Below, piece after piece: positions 52,329 to 60,111 of a stretch of 64,000 nt of DNA. Position numbers and translations under genes: made by a program. This stretch comes from SABI01 sp028532915 (GTDB lineage: Bacteria; Spirochaetota; Spirochaetia; Sphaerochaetales; Sphaerochaetaceae). The stretch is taken from positions 2,480,001 to 2,544,000 of the forward strand of contig OY781923.1 in the NCBI GenBank assembly GCA_963677225.1, given 5' to 3'. The notes beneath the pieces were generated by a model that had not been told where the DNA came from, made no database searches, and saw nothing but the letters and a program-made list of their open reading frames with translations. Positions within the stretch are counted from its first letter, which is position 1. Each line of letters starts with the position of its first letter.

Positions 52329-52483
52329 CTACCCGACACAACTTTTTTTTCACTATATCCACGATGAGACAGCATCGAATTCATCACAACCAATTACATT
52401 TATTCTTCCTACTTCACAGTCATATGAATCCTCACCCGATATGGTATAATCGAATAAGAAACAGTTTCATATCGGAGAAACCA

Positions 52484-53068
52484 GTGAAAGAAGATTTTTA
52501 TGATCAGAACCAAGAATATTATATCGCGGACACGGTGAACAACGATCTTTCAGACCTGTACGAACGGTTTCTCCCCCTGCTGCCTCCGGGAGGAACGATC
52601 ATCGACGGAGGCTGCGGCAGCGGCCGGGACCTCCGTTATTTCAGGTTGAGAGGATATAAGGCAGAAGGGTTCGACAGTAGTGAAAAGATGGCAACTGCTG
52701 CATCATGTTACAGTGGAGCGAAGGTCAGGAACATGCGTTTTGAAGATCTCGATGAAACAGACGAATATGATGGATTCTGGGCATGTGCATCATTGATTCA
52801 TGTCCCGCGCGATCTTCATAAAAAGGTCTTCACGTCGATTTACCGCTCACTCAGAAATGGGGGGATACTTTACTGCTCGTTCAAAGACAGTGAAGAAGAC
52901 TTTTATGACGGCGAACGGGTATTTTATTGTTACACTGTGCAGCAACTGGGAGAATTCGTCCGTAATAATACAGATTTCTCTATTATCGACATCTGGAAGT
53001 CACAGGATACATCGAGAAAAGATCTGTTGTGGACGAATGCTCTTTTACGGAAGGTCACTTTTTCCTGA
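52484..53068 (+). CDS. Class I SAM-dependent methyltransferase
   Basis: 194 residues. Motif I, I-I-D-G-G-C-G-S-G-R-D (near 40), the acidic D/E loop G-F-D-S-S-E near 61, and a post-motif L-R-N-G-G-I-L-Y-C-S-F near 125 make a Rossmann methyltransferase. The substrate is unknown. GTG 52484 is chosen: GGAG is six bases upstream and the family homology (F-Y-D-Q-N) begins there; a TATAAT -10 with extended TGG (52445-52450) lies upstream and would give a leader of some 27 bases. An in-frame ATG at 52364 precedes that promoter. It overlaps the convergent birA by 14 bases. Confidence 0.82.
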   Translation: MKEDFYDQNQEYYIADTVNNDLSDLYERFLPLLPPGGTIIDGGCGSGRDLRYFRLRGYKAEGFDSSEKMATAASCYSGAKVRNMRFEDLDETDEYDGFWACASLIHVPRDLHKKVFTSIYRSLRNGGILYCSFKDSEEDFYDGERVFYCYTVQQLGEFVRNNTDFSIIDIWKSQDTSRKDLLWTNALLRKVTFS

Positions 53069-54029
53069 TCGATATCTCACCCGAATTCAGTCGATGTATT
53101 TCTCCCTTCTCATCTTTGACGATCAGAGACCCGTCATTATCGATATCTGTGACGTGCGCATCGTAGGACTCATTTCCCGTGATCACCGATACATCCGTAT
53201 CAAGAACGAACGAATGTTCACGGTATTCTTTCATTATCGAAGGATCTTCAAGGTCAAAGAGAACAGCTGATAGTTCAGATATAAGGCAGGATGCAAAATC
53301 GTTCATGACCTCCTTTTCGTGTTCAAACAGACTAGAAGCAATCTCTTTGAGCTGATCGGGAAAACCTCCCCGAGGAGGAAAGAGGTTGATTCCGATCCCA
53401 ACAATGATACTTTCCATCCGGCCGTTTTCGAAATTGCTCGTTCCCTCAGTCAGGATCCCTGCTATCTTCTTTCCCTCTTTGTATATATCGTTCACCCATT
53501 TGATCTGTACGGGAATCGAGAAAGACTTCTCTATAGCCCGGGTGACAGCAACGGCAGCAGCACTGGTGACCAGCAGAGCTTTCTGCAGCTCCAGAGCCTC
53601 TTTAATGATGTATGAGAGGTATAGACCGCTCCGGTCGGGAGAAAAGAACGATCGGCCGAGTCTGCCTCTCCCCTCACTCTGTGAGCGGGCGATCACGACC
53701 GTATCGGTCTGACAGCCGGCAGCGAGAAGACGTTTGGCCTCACTGTTGGTGCTGTCGATCGTATCAAAGACTTTCAAAGTGATTTTCTCCCGTTCTCTTC
53801 GGTCAAGCAGAGAGAGGATGCTGTCGCAGTAGAGCTCATTAGTCTCTTTGATCAGGCGGTAACCTTGATGACTTTTCGATTCTATCTGATACCCCTGGGT
53901 CCTCAGTGTATCGACCGCCTTCCAGATCGCAGCTCTCGAGATATCGAGCTGCCCGGCAAGATTCTCACCTGAAATATAGTTTCCTCTGTGTTCTCTCAAC
54001 TGCTGCAGTACCGCTTCCTTAGAATTCAT
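53055..54029 (-). CDS. birA: Biotin--protein ligase / biotin operon repressor
   Basis: 324 residues. BirA makes biotinyl-AMP, biotinylates acyl carriers and, with an N-terminal DNA-binding domain, represses biotin genes. The winged-helix part (L-D-I-S-R-A-A-I-W-K-A-V near 29) makes this the regulatory class II form. The ligase has S-Q-S-E-G-R-G-R-L-G-R near 110 and W-V-N-D-I-Y near 175 (usually W-P-N-D). ATG 54029 is chosen with GGGGGA upstream. It is divergent from bioY, and the BirA-type operator lies between them, so it should control both. Confidence 0.94.
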   Translation of the reverse strand: MNSKEAVLQQLREHRGNYISGENLAGQLDISRAAIWKAVDTLRTQGYQIESKSHQGYRLIKETNELYCDSILSLLDRREREKITLKVFDTIDSTNSEAKRLLAAGCQTDTVVIARSQSEGRGRLGRSFFSPDRSGLYLSYIIKEALELQKALLVTSAAAVAVTRAIEKSFSIPVQIKWVNDIYKEGKKIAGILTEGTSNFENGRMESIIVGIGINLFPPRGGFPDQLKEIASSLFEHEKEVMNDFASCLISELSAVLFDLEDPSIMKEYREHSFVLDTDVSVITGNESYDAHVTDIDNDGSLIVKDEKGEIHRLNSGEISIRKK

Positions 54030-54044
54030 AATGCTTCCCCCGAC

Positions 54045-54080
54045 TATTGTAAACATACAATATTTTAATAGTTTACAATA
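54045..54080. promoter_or_regulatory. BirA operator between birA and bioY
   Basis: Perfect 10-base arms TATTGTAAAC (54045-54054) and GTTTACAATA (54071-54080) separated by 16 bases, the layout of known biotin operators. The right arm overlaps TTTACA (54072-54077), which with TTATGA (54095-54100) at 17 bases forms the bioY promoter. The left arm contains a -10-like TACAAT on the birA strand. Confidence 0.85.
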
Positions 54081-54119
54081 GCCCCGTTTTCGTGTTATGA
54101 AAGATAAAGAGGAGATTCT

Positions 54120-54692
54120 ATGGCAGTTCGCAATGTTATCATCACATCATTATTTACAGCACTGATAATCGTCGGTTCGTTCATCATCATCCCCGTGACA
54201 GTCGTTCCTGTCACTCTCCAGACTCTTTTCGTGCTTCTTGCCGGGGTTCTCGCCGGCAGAAAAACGGCTCTGACGTCGACTTCGCTCTATCTTGTCCTGG
54301 GAGCTGTCGGTCTTCCGGTATTCAGCGGAGCAAGCGGAGGTCTCGCTCACTATTTCGGCCCGACCGGAGGATTTCTGATAGGAATGCTTCTGATGGCCGC
54401 TATCAGCGGAGCGGCAGGTGATGCAGCTATGAAGTATCAGAATGAGGATCAGACCCTTATGAAAAAAGGCCTCGTCATTCTGATTCTCGGATCTTTTGCG
54501 GCGACGGTCTCGATCTATCTTGTAGGGATTCCGTTCATCAAGTTCAACCTCGATCTCACCTGGCCGAAAGCCTTCGCCACGGCAATGATACCGTTCATAC
54601 CGGGAGATCTGCTCAAGCTCGTTGTAGTCATCATCGTCAGCAACATCTTCTTTCCCAGAGTCCGCTCTTATCTTGCGGTGAAAGATGAGTAG
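54120..54692 (+). CDS. bioY: Biotin transporter S component BioY
   Basis: 190 residues, six hydrophobic segments. BioY is the biotin-binding membrane component of an ECF-type importer. The signature G-G-L-A-H-Y-F-G-P-T-G-G-F-L-I-G is near 75-90. SD GAGGAGA precedes ATG 54120. It heads bioY-bioM-bioN behind the BirA operator, so import is switched off when biotin is plentiful. No biotin synthesis genes lie here; uptake is the route shown. Confidence 0.95.
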   Translation: MAVRNVIITSLFTALIIVGSFIIIPVTVVPVTLQTLFVLLAGVLAGRKTALTSTSLYLVLGAVGLPVFSGASGGLAHYFGPTGGFLIGMLLMAAISGAAGDAAMKYQNEDQTLMKKGLVILILGSFAATVSIYLVGIPFIKFNLDLTWPKAFATAMIPFIPGDLLKLVVVIIVSNIFFPRVRSYLAVKDE

Positions 54693-55443
54693 TCTACTAT
54701 CGGTCAGAAATCTATCGCTGTCACTCGCCGGCTCCATCGATGTGCTCAGCGATATCAGCTTTGATATTAAGAAGAACTCCACCGTGCTGTTAAGCGGGAA
54801 GAACGGATCTGGAAAGAGTATGCTTTTGAGAACGTTGAAAGGACTGATACCTTTTCAGAAAGGTTCGATATCCCTCGACGGAAAAAATGTGACCAGAAAC
54901 AGTTCATACAGAAATACCCATATAGCTCTGGTCTTTCAAGATACGGAGACTCAGATCGTGGGACAGAGTGTACGCAAAGACCTTCTGTTCGGACTGCAGA
55001 ACACCGGTATCAGTAAAAGTGAGAGTCACGAGAGAATCGAGCAGGTCGCATCTCTGCTCGATATCACCCATCTTCTTGAAAGAAGACCCATGCAGCTGAG
55101 CGGCGGAGAAAAACGGAGGGTCGCCATCGGAGGTGTCCTGGTCATGAATCCTCAGCTCATCTTTCTCGACGAACCGTTCGCCAATCTCGATTATCCGGGG
55201 ATACGGCAGGTACTCCTGTCGATTCTGGCACTGCAGAAAAACGGAACAACCGTCATCATCGCCACACATGAGGTAGAAAAGGTTGCTTTCCACTGTGACA
55301 CGATGATGATCATGGAAAAAGGAAGGATCGAGACTGCAGGTCCTGCAAGAACGGTCCTCGAGAATGCAGCAGATTATGATATCAAGATACCCTCGCACAG
55401 AGGAGAACCTCTCGATTTCGAAGAGTTGACCTACCTGTCATGA
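54685..55443 (+). CDS. bioM: Biotin ECF transporter ATPase BioM/EcfA-like
   Basis: 252 residues, an ABC ATPase. Walker A S-G-K-N-G-S-G-K-S near 37, the Q-loop in L-V-F-Q-D-T-E-T-Q, signature L-S-G-G-E-K-R-R, Walker B L-I-F-L-D-E-P and the H-switch T-H-E-V. It drives the BioY/BioN complex. Overlaps bioY by eight bases and bioN by four. A single ATPase is encoded, so a homodimer is expected. Confidence 0.93.
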   Translation: MSSLLSVRNLSLSLAGSIDVLSDISFDIKKNSTVLLSGKNGSGKSMLLRTLKGLIPFQKGSISLDGKNVTRNSSYRNTHIALVFQDTETQIVGQSVRKDLLFGLQNTGISKSESHERIEQVASLLDITHLLERRPMQLSGGEKRRVAIGGVLVMNPQLIFLDEPFANLDYPGIRQVLLSILALQKNGTTVIIATHEVEKVAFHCDTMMIMEKGRIETAGPARTVLENAADYDIKIPSHRGEPLDFEELTYLS

Positions 55444-56144
55444 ATATCTTCCATTTCAGACCGGCACAATCTGTTCTTCATTCTCTTCACCCGCTGACAA
55501 AGATTCTGCTGACACTCCTTCTTTCTTCTCTTGCACTCGACAGCTCCCTTCTGTTCAGTGTTCTTCTGGCGGTCGTTCTGAATGTGACTCTGATTCTCAT
55601 CAGAGTCCCTCTGAAACATTATGGAAAAGAGGGGAAATTCTTCTTTCTCATCATCCCGGTCATCGGAATCTTTACATACTCACATTCCAAAGATCTCATA
55701 GAAACGGCACAGATTGTTACCGCCTTCTTCTCAATGATAGAACTGAGTATACTACTGCTGGATACGACCGCGTTTGATGATCTGTCTATGGCGATAGGCT
55801 CGGTACTGTCGTTGTTTTCGAAGAAGAAAGGGTATCGTATCGCTTCAACGATAGAATTGACCCTGGCTATGATACCCCTGTTATTCGATATCACACAGAG
55901 CGTCTCTCTTGCAAGAAGAGCCCGTGGAGAAAAGATGTACAGACATCCCGTGCGCAGCGTATCACAGTACGTAACCGGTGTTCTCACGCTTGTTTTCATC
56001 AGAGTCGAACAGCTCGAGCTCGCCCTTAAGGCCCGTCAGTTCGACCCCGACAAAGAACGAGAAAAGATGAAACCGGAATTCAAAGATATCATCTTCTTCC
56101 TCTCTGTTTCTTCAGGCTCTGTTGTTCTATACTTGTTCATATGA
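55440..56144 (+). CDS. bioN: Biotin ECF transporter T component BioN/EcfT-like
   Basis: 234 residues, a polytopic membrane protein coupling the ATPase to BioY. The two EcfT coupling-helix motifs are A-R-R-A-R-G-E-K (near 160) and L-K-A-R-Q-F-D (near 197); the second has Gln in place of the usual Gly of A-R-G. About five hydrophobic segments. ATGA overlaps link it with its neighbours on both sides. Confidence 0.9.
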   Translation: MNIFHFRPAQSVLHSLHPLTKILLTLLLSSLALDSSLLFSVLLAVVLNVTLILIRVPLKHYGKEGKFFFLIIPVIGIFTYSHSKDLIETAQIVTAFFSMIELSILLLDTTAFDDLSMAIGSVLSLFSKKKGYRIASTIELTLAMIPLLFDITQSVSLARRARGEKMYRHPVRSVSQYVTGVLTLVFIRVEQLELALKARQFDPDKEREKMKPEFKDIIFFLSVSSGSVVLYLFI

Positions 56145-56719
56145 AAGCGGAACAGAGAAAAAGTTCCTTACGGACAGAAGTGGCCGAAAGACTAAGAGAA
56201 ATCGACAGGAGTGAACGCCAAAGATCATCAGGGAAGATCGTCGAAAAGATACTCGGAACGCCGATATGGAAACAATGCACTGCCGTGCTTGCCTATATAC
56301 CTCTCGCTTCTGAAACAGATATCTCTTCATTGATTAAAAAAGCTTTCGAGCAGAATATCTTTGTTGCAGTGAGCAGAGTCGACGACGATAAGCTCACTTT
56401 CTGTCAGATCAAACCGGATTATGAGAAAATACTCGTGAAAGGCTCTCTCGGCGTTCATGAGCCTCCGAAGACCCTTCCCCCTTTTGATATAAAAAGACAT
56501 GAAAGTGTTCTCTGCATAGTACCTGGAGTGGCCTTCAGTATATCCAAAGAGAGAATGGGAAGAGGAAAAGGGTATTATGACAGGTTTCTGTCGGCAGAGG
56601 GTTCGTCTGTTTTCAAGATGGGAGTCTGTTTCGACACTCAGATCGAGCAGAAGCTTCCTGTGGATAGTTTTGACGTTCCGATGGATATGATCATCAGTGA
56701 AAGGCGGATCATTGTTTAG
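56141..56719 (+). CDS. fthC: 5-formyltetrahydrofolate cyclo-ligase
   Basis: 192 residues. It converts 5-formyl-THF to 5,10-methenyl-THF with ATP. Seen: the N-terminal S-L-R-T-E-V helix, V-P-G-V-A-F-S near 127 and the ATP-binding M-G-R-G-K-G-Y-Y-D-R-F-L near 137. It overlaps bioN by four bases, so this folate enzyme is the fourth gene of the biotin-regulated transcript. It overlaps the convergent EIIA gene by 11 bases. Confidence 0.93.
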   Translation: MKAEQRKSSLRTEVAERLREIDRSERQRSSGKIVEKILGTPIWKQCTAVLAYIPLASETDISSLIKKAFEQNIFVAVSRVDDDKLTFCQIKPDYEKILVKGSLGVHEPPKTLPPFDIKRHESVLCIVPGVAFSISKERMGRGKGYYDRFLSAEGSSVFKMGVCFDTQIEQKLPVDSFDVPMDMIISERRIIV

Positions 56720-57230
56720 ATTCGTTCTTCCACAACCATGAGAAATAATGGGAGACGAACGATCTCATCGCGATATCCCCCTGCGTCGACCCGTGCCGGT
56801 GGAACGGGTCACATTTGTACAGTTCATCGAGAGAGAGGAGTTCCTCCCGGACCTCGGCAGATCTTACCGTCCTCAAGAGAGTACTTAATGTTCTGATATA
56901 TTCGAACTGTTTATTCGGACTGCTTGCGATGACGAAGAGAAAATGGACGGGCTTTCCATCCTTCGCATCATATTCAACTCCACACTCGGACAGACCGAGC
57001 CCGACCTTCACGCTTGTCAGGTCAGGCACTTTTCCATGAGCTATCGCTATTCCGTGTCCGATTCCGGTTGTCTCTATCATCTCCCGTTCTATGACAGCCT
57101 TTTTGAACAGGTCGATATCGGGAAGTGTCGAGAACACCGAACATTTCTGTATTACTTCATGAATCGCCGGCACTTTCATCTGAGCATCAATATGACAAAT
57201 CAGTGTGCCACCTTCATGTATTTGATTCAC
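56709..57230 (-). CDS. PTS EIIA type-2 (fructose/Ntr-like) domain protein
   Basis: 173 residues. The EIIA-2 fold is clear: K-K-A-V-I-E-R-E followed by G-I-G-H-G-I-A-I-A-H-G-K (active-site His in A-H-G-K, usually P-H-G-R), then V-H-F-L-F-V-I-A-S-S near 110. This His takes phosphate from HPr. GTG 57230 is used: it overlaps the nfnB stop (GTGA), and GGAGG sits 7 bases upstream inside the nfnB end, so the protein is translated with nfnB. No sugar permease subunit lies nearby, which suggests a regulatory rather than transport role. A C-terminal extension, F-H-R-H-G-S-T-Q-G-D, is unusual. Confidence 0.8.
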   Translation of the reverse strand: MNQIHEGGTLICHIDAQMKVPAIHEVIQKCSVFSTLPDIDLFKKAVIEREMIETTGIGHGIAIAHGKVPDLTSVKVGLGLSECGVEYDAKDGKPVHFLFVIASSPNKQFEYIRTLSTLLRTVRSAEVREELLSLDELYKCDPFHRHGSTQGDIAMRSFVSHYFSWLWKNESKQ

Positions 57231-58732
57231 ACATGTTCCTCCAAACCAGCCAGGTACTCGTTCATCGCCTTCGCGGCTTTTCGCCCCTGTCCCATGGCAA
57301 GTATCACAGTTGCAGCTCCGAGGACTATATCTCCCCCGGCATAGACCCCTTTCATCGAGGTCGCGCAACTTTCTTCATCAACGATGATATTTCCTCTCTT
57401 GTTCACTTCAAGACCCTTGGTAGTCCTTTCTATGAGAGGATTCGAATCATTGCCTATTGCGATGATAACTGTATCGAAATCGTGGATTCTTTCGCTTCCG
57501 GGAATTTCGACGGGACGTCTTCTTCCGGAAGCGTCTTCCTGTCCCAGTTCGCATGTGATCAGCTCGACACCTTTTACCCTTCCGTTCTCATCGGCGACGA
57601 TCTCGGAGGGTGTATGGAGAAAGAGGAACTTCACTCCCTCTTCTTTCGCATGAGCGACCTCCTCTTTCCGGGCAGGCATCTCTGTCTCGGTTCTCCGGTA
57701 CACTACCGTCACCTCATCTGCTCCCAGACGCAGTGCGGTACGTGCCGCGTCCATCGCGACATTTCCGCCGCCGAACACGGCGACCTTCTTGGAACCGTAC
57801 AACGGTGTTCCGGCGACATTCTTCTCATAAGCCTTCATCAGATTGCTTCTGGTCAGGTACTCGTTGGCGCTGAAAACACCGACATTGTTCTCACCTTTGA
57901 TGTTCATGAATTTCGGCAGGCCTGCACCTGTTCCGATGAACAGAGCATCGAACCCCTCGTCTTCCATAAGCTCACTTATCATAGCAGTCCGGCCTACAAG
58001 AAAATTCTTTTCGATAGTCACTCCCATCTGTTCGAGAGAGTTGAACTCCTGCTCGACGATCTTCTTGGGAAGCCTGAATTCGGGAATGCCGTAGACCAGG
58101 ACACCTCCCGATTTATGGAGGGCTTCGAACATGACGACTTCATGGCCGGCTCTTCTCACATCTGCCGCTGCTGTCATCGATGCGGGGCCGCTTCCGACGA
58201 TTCCGACCTTCTTTCCGGTAGGAGGAGCGGCCTTCACTTCTTTTTTATCACCGTGAGAAGTTTCCCAATCGGCTACGAAGCGTTCTATCCTTCCGATATT
58301 GACACTCTTATCCACATCCTTCAGTGATCGCCCGACAGTACAGTAGAGCTGACACTGACTTTCCTGAGGACAGACTCTTCCGCAGATGGCGGGAAGCATC
58401 GAAGCTTCTTTGATGATCTCTACCGATTCTCCGTATTTCCCTTCACCAGCTTTCGCGATGAATCCGGGAATGTCGATACCCACTGGGCATCCTTTCACAC
58501 ACGGAGCATTCTTGCACTGCAGACAGCGCATCGCTTCGACTTTCACCTGGGCTTCACTGTATCCGAGTGCGACCTCGTTCATATTGCAGACACGCTCGTG
58601 AGCGTCCTGTGTCGGCATATCCTGCGAAGGAATACTCAATCTATCTTTAACATTCAAGGTCCTGCCTTCCAGAGAAGAAAGCAGCTCTTTTGCTGCGGCG
58701 TCCAACTGTTCTGATGTAAGATGTTCCATCAT
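57227..58732 (-). CDS. nfnB: NADH-dependent ferredoxin:NADP+ oxidoreductase large subunit
   Basis: 501 residues, GltD-like. Two N-terminal Fe-S cluster motifs, C70-x2-C73-x4-C78-x3-C82 and C117-x3-C121-x5-C127-x3-C131, are followed by two dinucleotide folds: G-S-G-P-A-S-M near 174 (FAD) and F-G-G-G-N-V-A-M-D near 314 (NADPH). Alone this could be a glutamate synthase small subunit, but the adjacent FAD/[2Fe-2S] gene makes NfnAB or the related SudAB far more likely. In NfnAB it carries out electron bifurcation between NADPH, NAD+ and ferredoxin. ATGA overlap with nfnA. Confidence 0.88.
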   Translation of the reverse strand: MMEHLTSEQLDAAAKELLSSLEGRTLNVKDRLSIPSQDMPTQDAHERVCNMNEVALGYSEAQVKVEAMRCLQCKNAPCVKGCPVGIDIPGFIAKAGEGKYGESVEIIKEASMLPAICGRVCPQESQCQLYCTVGRSLKDVDKSVNIGRIERFVADWETSHGDKKEVKAAPPTGKKVGIVGSGPASMTAAADVRRAGHEVVMFEALHKSGGVLVYGIPEFRLPKKIVEQEFNSLEQMGVTIEKNFLVGRTAMISELMEDEGFDALFIGTGAGLPKFMNIKGENNVGVFSANEYLTRSNLMKAYEKNVAGTPLYGSKKVAVFGGGNVAMDAARTALRLGADEVTVVYRRTETEMPARKEEVAHAKEEGVKFLFLHTPSEIVADENGRVKGVELITCELGQEDASGRRRPVEIPGSERIHDFDTVIIAIGNDSNPLIERTTKGLEVNKRGNIIVDEESCATSMKGVYAGGDIVLGAATVILAMGQGRKAAKAMNEYLAGLEEHV

Positions 58733-59577
58733 GCCTCTCCCTCTTTGATATGCAGTCCGATATGACAGCGGTGGTGGGCTTCAGTCTCTTCATTCCTGAA
58801 AGTTCCCAGTCTCAGCAGAAGATTGTCCCAGTCGACCTTGAAAGCATCGAACTCGGGTCCGTCTACACACACGAACTTGGTCTCGCCACCGACATTGACA
58901 CGGCATCCTCCGCACATCCCTGTTCCGTCGATCATGATCGTATTGAGAGAGACAACCGTAGGAACATTGAATTCTTTGGTAGTAAGAGTGCAGAACTTCA
59001 TCATCACCGGCGGTCCGATAGCGACAACGAGATCGGTCTTCCCTTCCGAGATGATCTCCTTGAGAGGCTCGGTGACAAGAGCCTTTCTTCCGTATGAACC
59101 GTCATCGGTGACGACTATGAGTTCATCTGCGATCTTCGACATCTCATCTTCGAGTATCACAAGGTCTTTATTTCTCGCACCGATAATGATCGTCACCTCG
59201 TTTCCGGCCTCCTTGAGAGCCTGCGCGATCGGATGAAGCGGTGCGACGCCTACTCCACCTCCGACACATACGACTTTGCCGAAATTCTCTATATGAGTCG
59301 GATGACCGAGCGGTCCGAGCACATTCTCGATAGCATCCCCCACCTCAAGTGTGGCAAATCGGTGAGTAGCCTCACCCACTGCCTGAAAGACGATCGTGAT
59401 AGATCCTTTCTCTGGGTCCGCATCTGCTATCGTAAGAGGGATTCTCTCGGCGAGATCTCCTCCCTGCTGCAGAATGACGAACTGTCCGGCTTTCCGGTGT
59501 TTCGCGATCTTTGGAGCGTTCAGCTCCATCTTGAAAACCTCGGCAGACAGTTTCTCTTTAGCTAGAATAGTGAACAT
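58729..59577 (-). CDS. nfnA: NADH-dependent ferredoxin:NADP+ oxidoreductase small subunit
   Basis: 282 residues of the ferredoxin-NADP reductase / PyrK-like family. FAD- and NAD-binding segments are followed by a C-terminal [2Fe-2S] site C222-x2-C225-x11-C237, with an Asp at 217 where NfnA is known to use Asp as fourth ligand. G-G-G-V-G-V-A-P-L near 106 binds NAD. ATG 59577 has GGAGGTGA upstream. First gene of nfnA-nfnB-EIIA on the minus strand. Sulfide dehydrogenase subunit B is the alternative name. Confidence 0.88.
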   Translation of the reverse strand: MFTILAKEKLSAEVFKMELNAPKIAKHRKAGQFVILQQGGDLAERIPLTIADADPEKGSITIVFQAVGEATHRFATLEVGDAIENVLGPLGHPTHIENFGKVVCVGGGVGVAPLHPIAQALKEAGNEVTIIIGARNKDLVILEDEMSKIADELIVVTDDGSYGRKALVTEPLKEIISEGKTDLVVAIGPPVMMKFCTLTTKEFNVPTVVSLNTIMIDGTGMCGGCRVNVGGETKFVCVDGPEFDAFKVDWDNLLLRLGTFRNEETEAHHRCHIGLHIKEGEA

Positions 59578-59766
59578 CGTCACCTCCAATTAACCTATGG
59601 TATTTTGCACAATCGTAGAGCAGGTCGATCGAGATGTGCTTCTCATTTCGTAATGATTACAAGAGTACCAAAGTTCCATCTTTTATACAATCGTTCACCC
59701 TCTTTTCCAACCCTCCCTATATCTGTACTATTATCACAGACAAACAACAATAAAAGAGAGGCTTTT

Positions 59767-60111
59767 ATGATTAGACGCAAAGAAGAGATGAAGTTGACTT
59801 CAAAGAACATGAGAGGCGGAAACGGAGAAATACAGATGACCCATCACCTCGCTCCCGAAGAGCTCTCGCACGGGCGGCTTTTCTCAACGGTAACTGTCGA
59901 AAAAGGAAACTCCATCGGGTATCATGAACATCACAACGAAACAGAATATTATCTCATCCTCTCCGGTGAAGGGATCGTAGAAGAGACCGAAGGAGACTCG
60001 ATCGTCAAAGCCGGCGACCTTGTCATCACCGGCAACGGTCAGGGACATGCGATAAGGAACGAGAAAGATGATCCTCTCGTCTTTATCGCGCTGATAGTTC
60101 TGGATGACTGA
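59767..60111 (+). CDS. Cupin-domain protein
   Basis: 114 residues, a single cupin. Both metal motifs are intact: G-Y-H-E-H-H-N-E-T-E-Y-Y near 57 (His, His, Glu) and G-Q-G-H-A-I near 97 (His). It probably binds Mn, Fe or Zn. The substrate is unknown; similar proteins are annotated as sugar-phosphate-isomerase-like. ATG 59767 has GAGAGGC upstream; the in-frame extension to 59605 runs into the nfnA promoter region. It ends at the stop codon of the convergent MATE gene. Confidence 0.82.
   Translation: MIRRKEEMKLTSKNMRGGNGEIQMTHHLAPEELSHGRLFSTVTVEKGNSIGYHEHHNETEYYLILSGEGIVEETEGDSIVKAGDLVITGNGQGHAIRNEKDDPLVFIALIVLDD

Noticed and set aside
57125..58327. 400-residue open frame on the plus strand opposite nfnB
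   Set aside because: It is antisense to a strongly conserved enzyme with complete Fe-S and nucleotide motifs, has no SD and no recognisable domain. Long mirror frames are common opposite such genes here.
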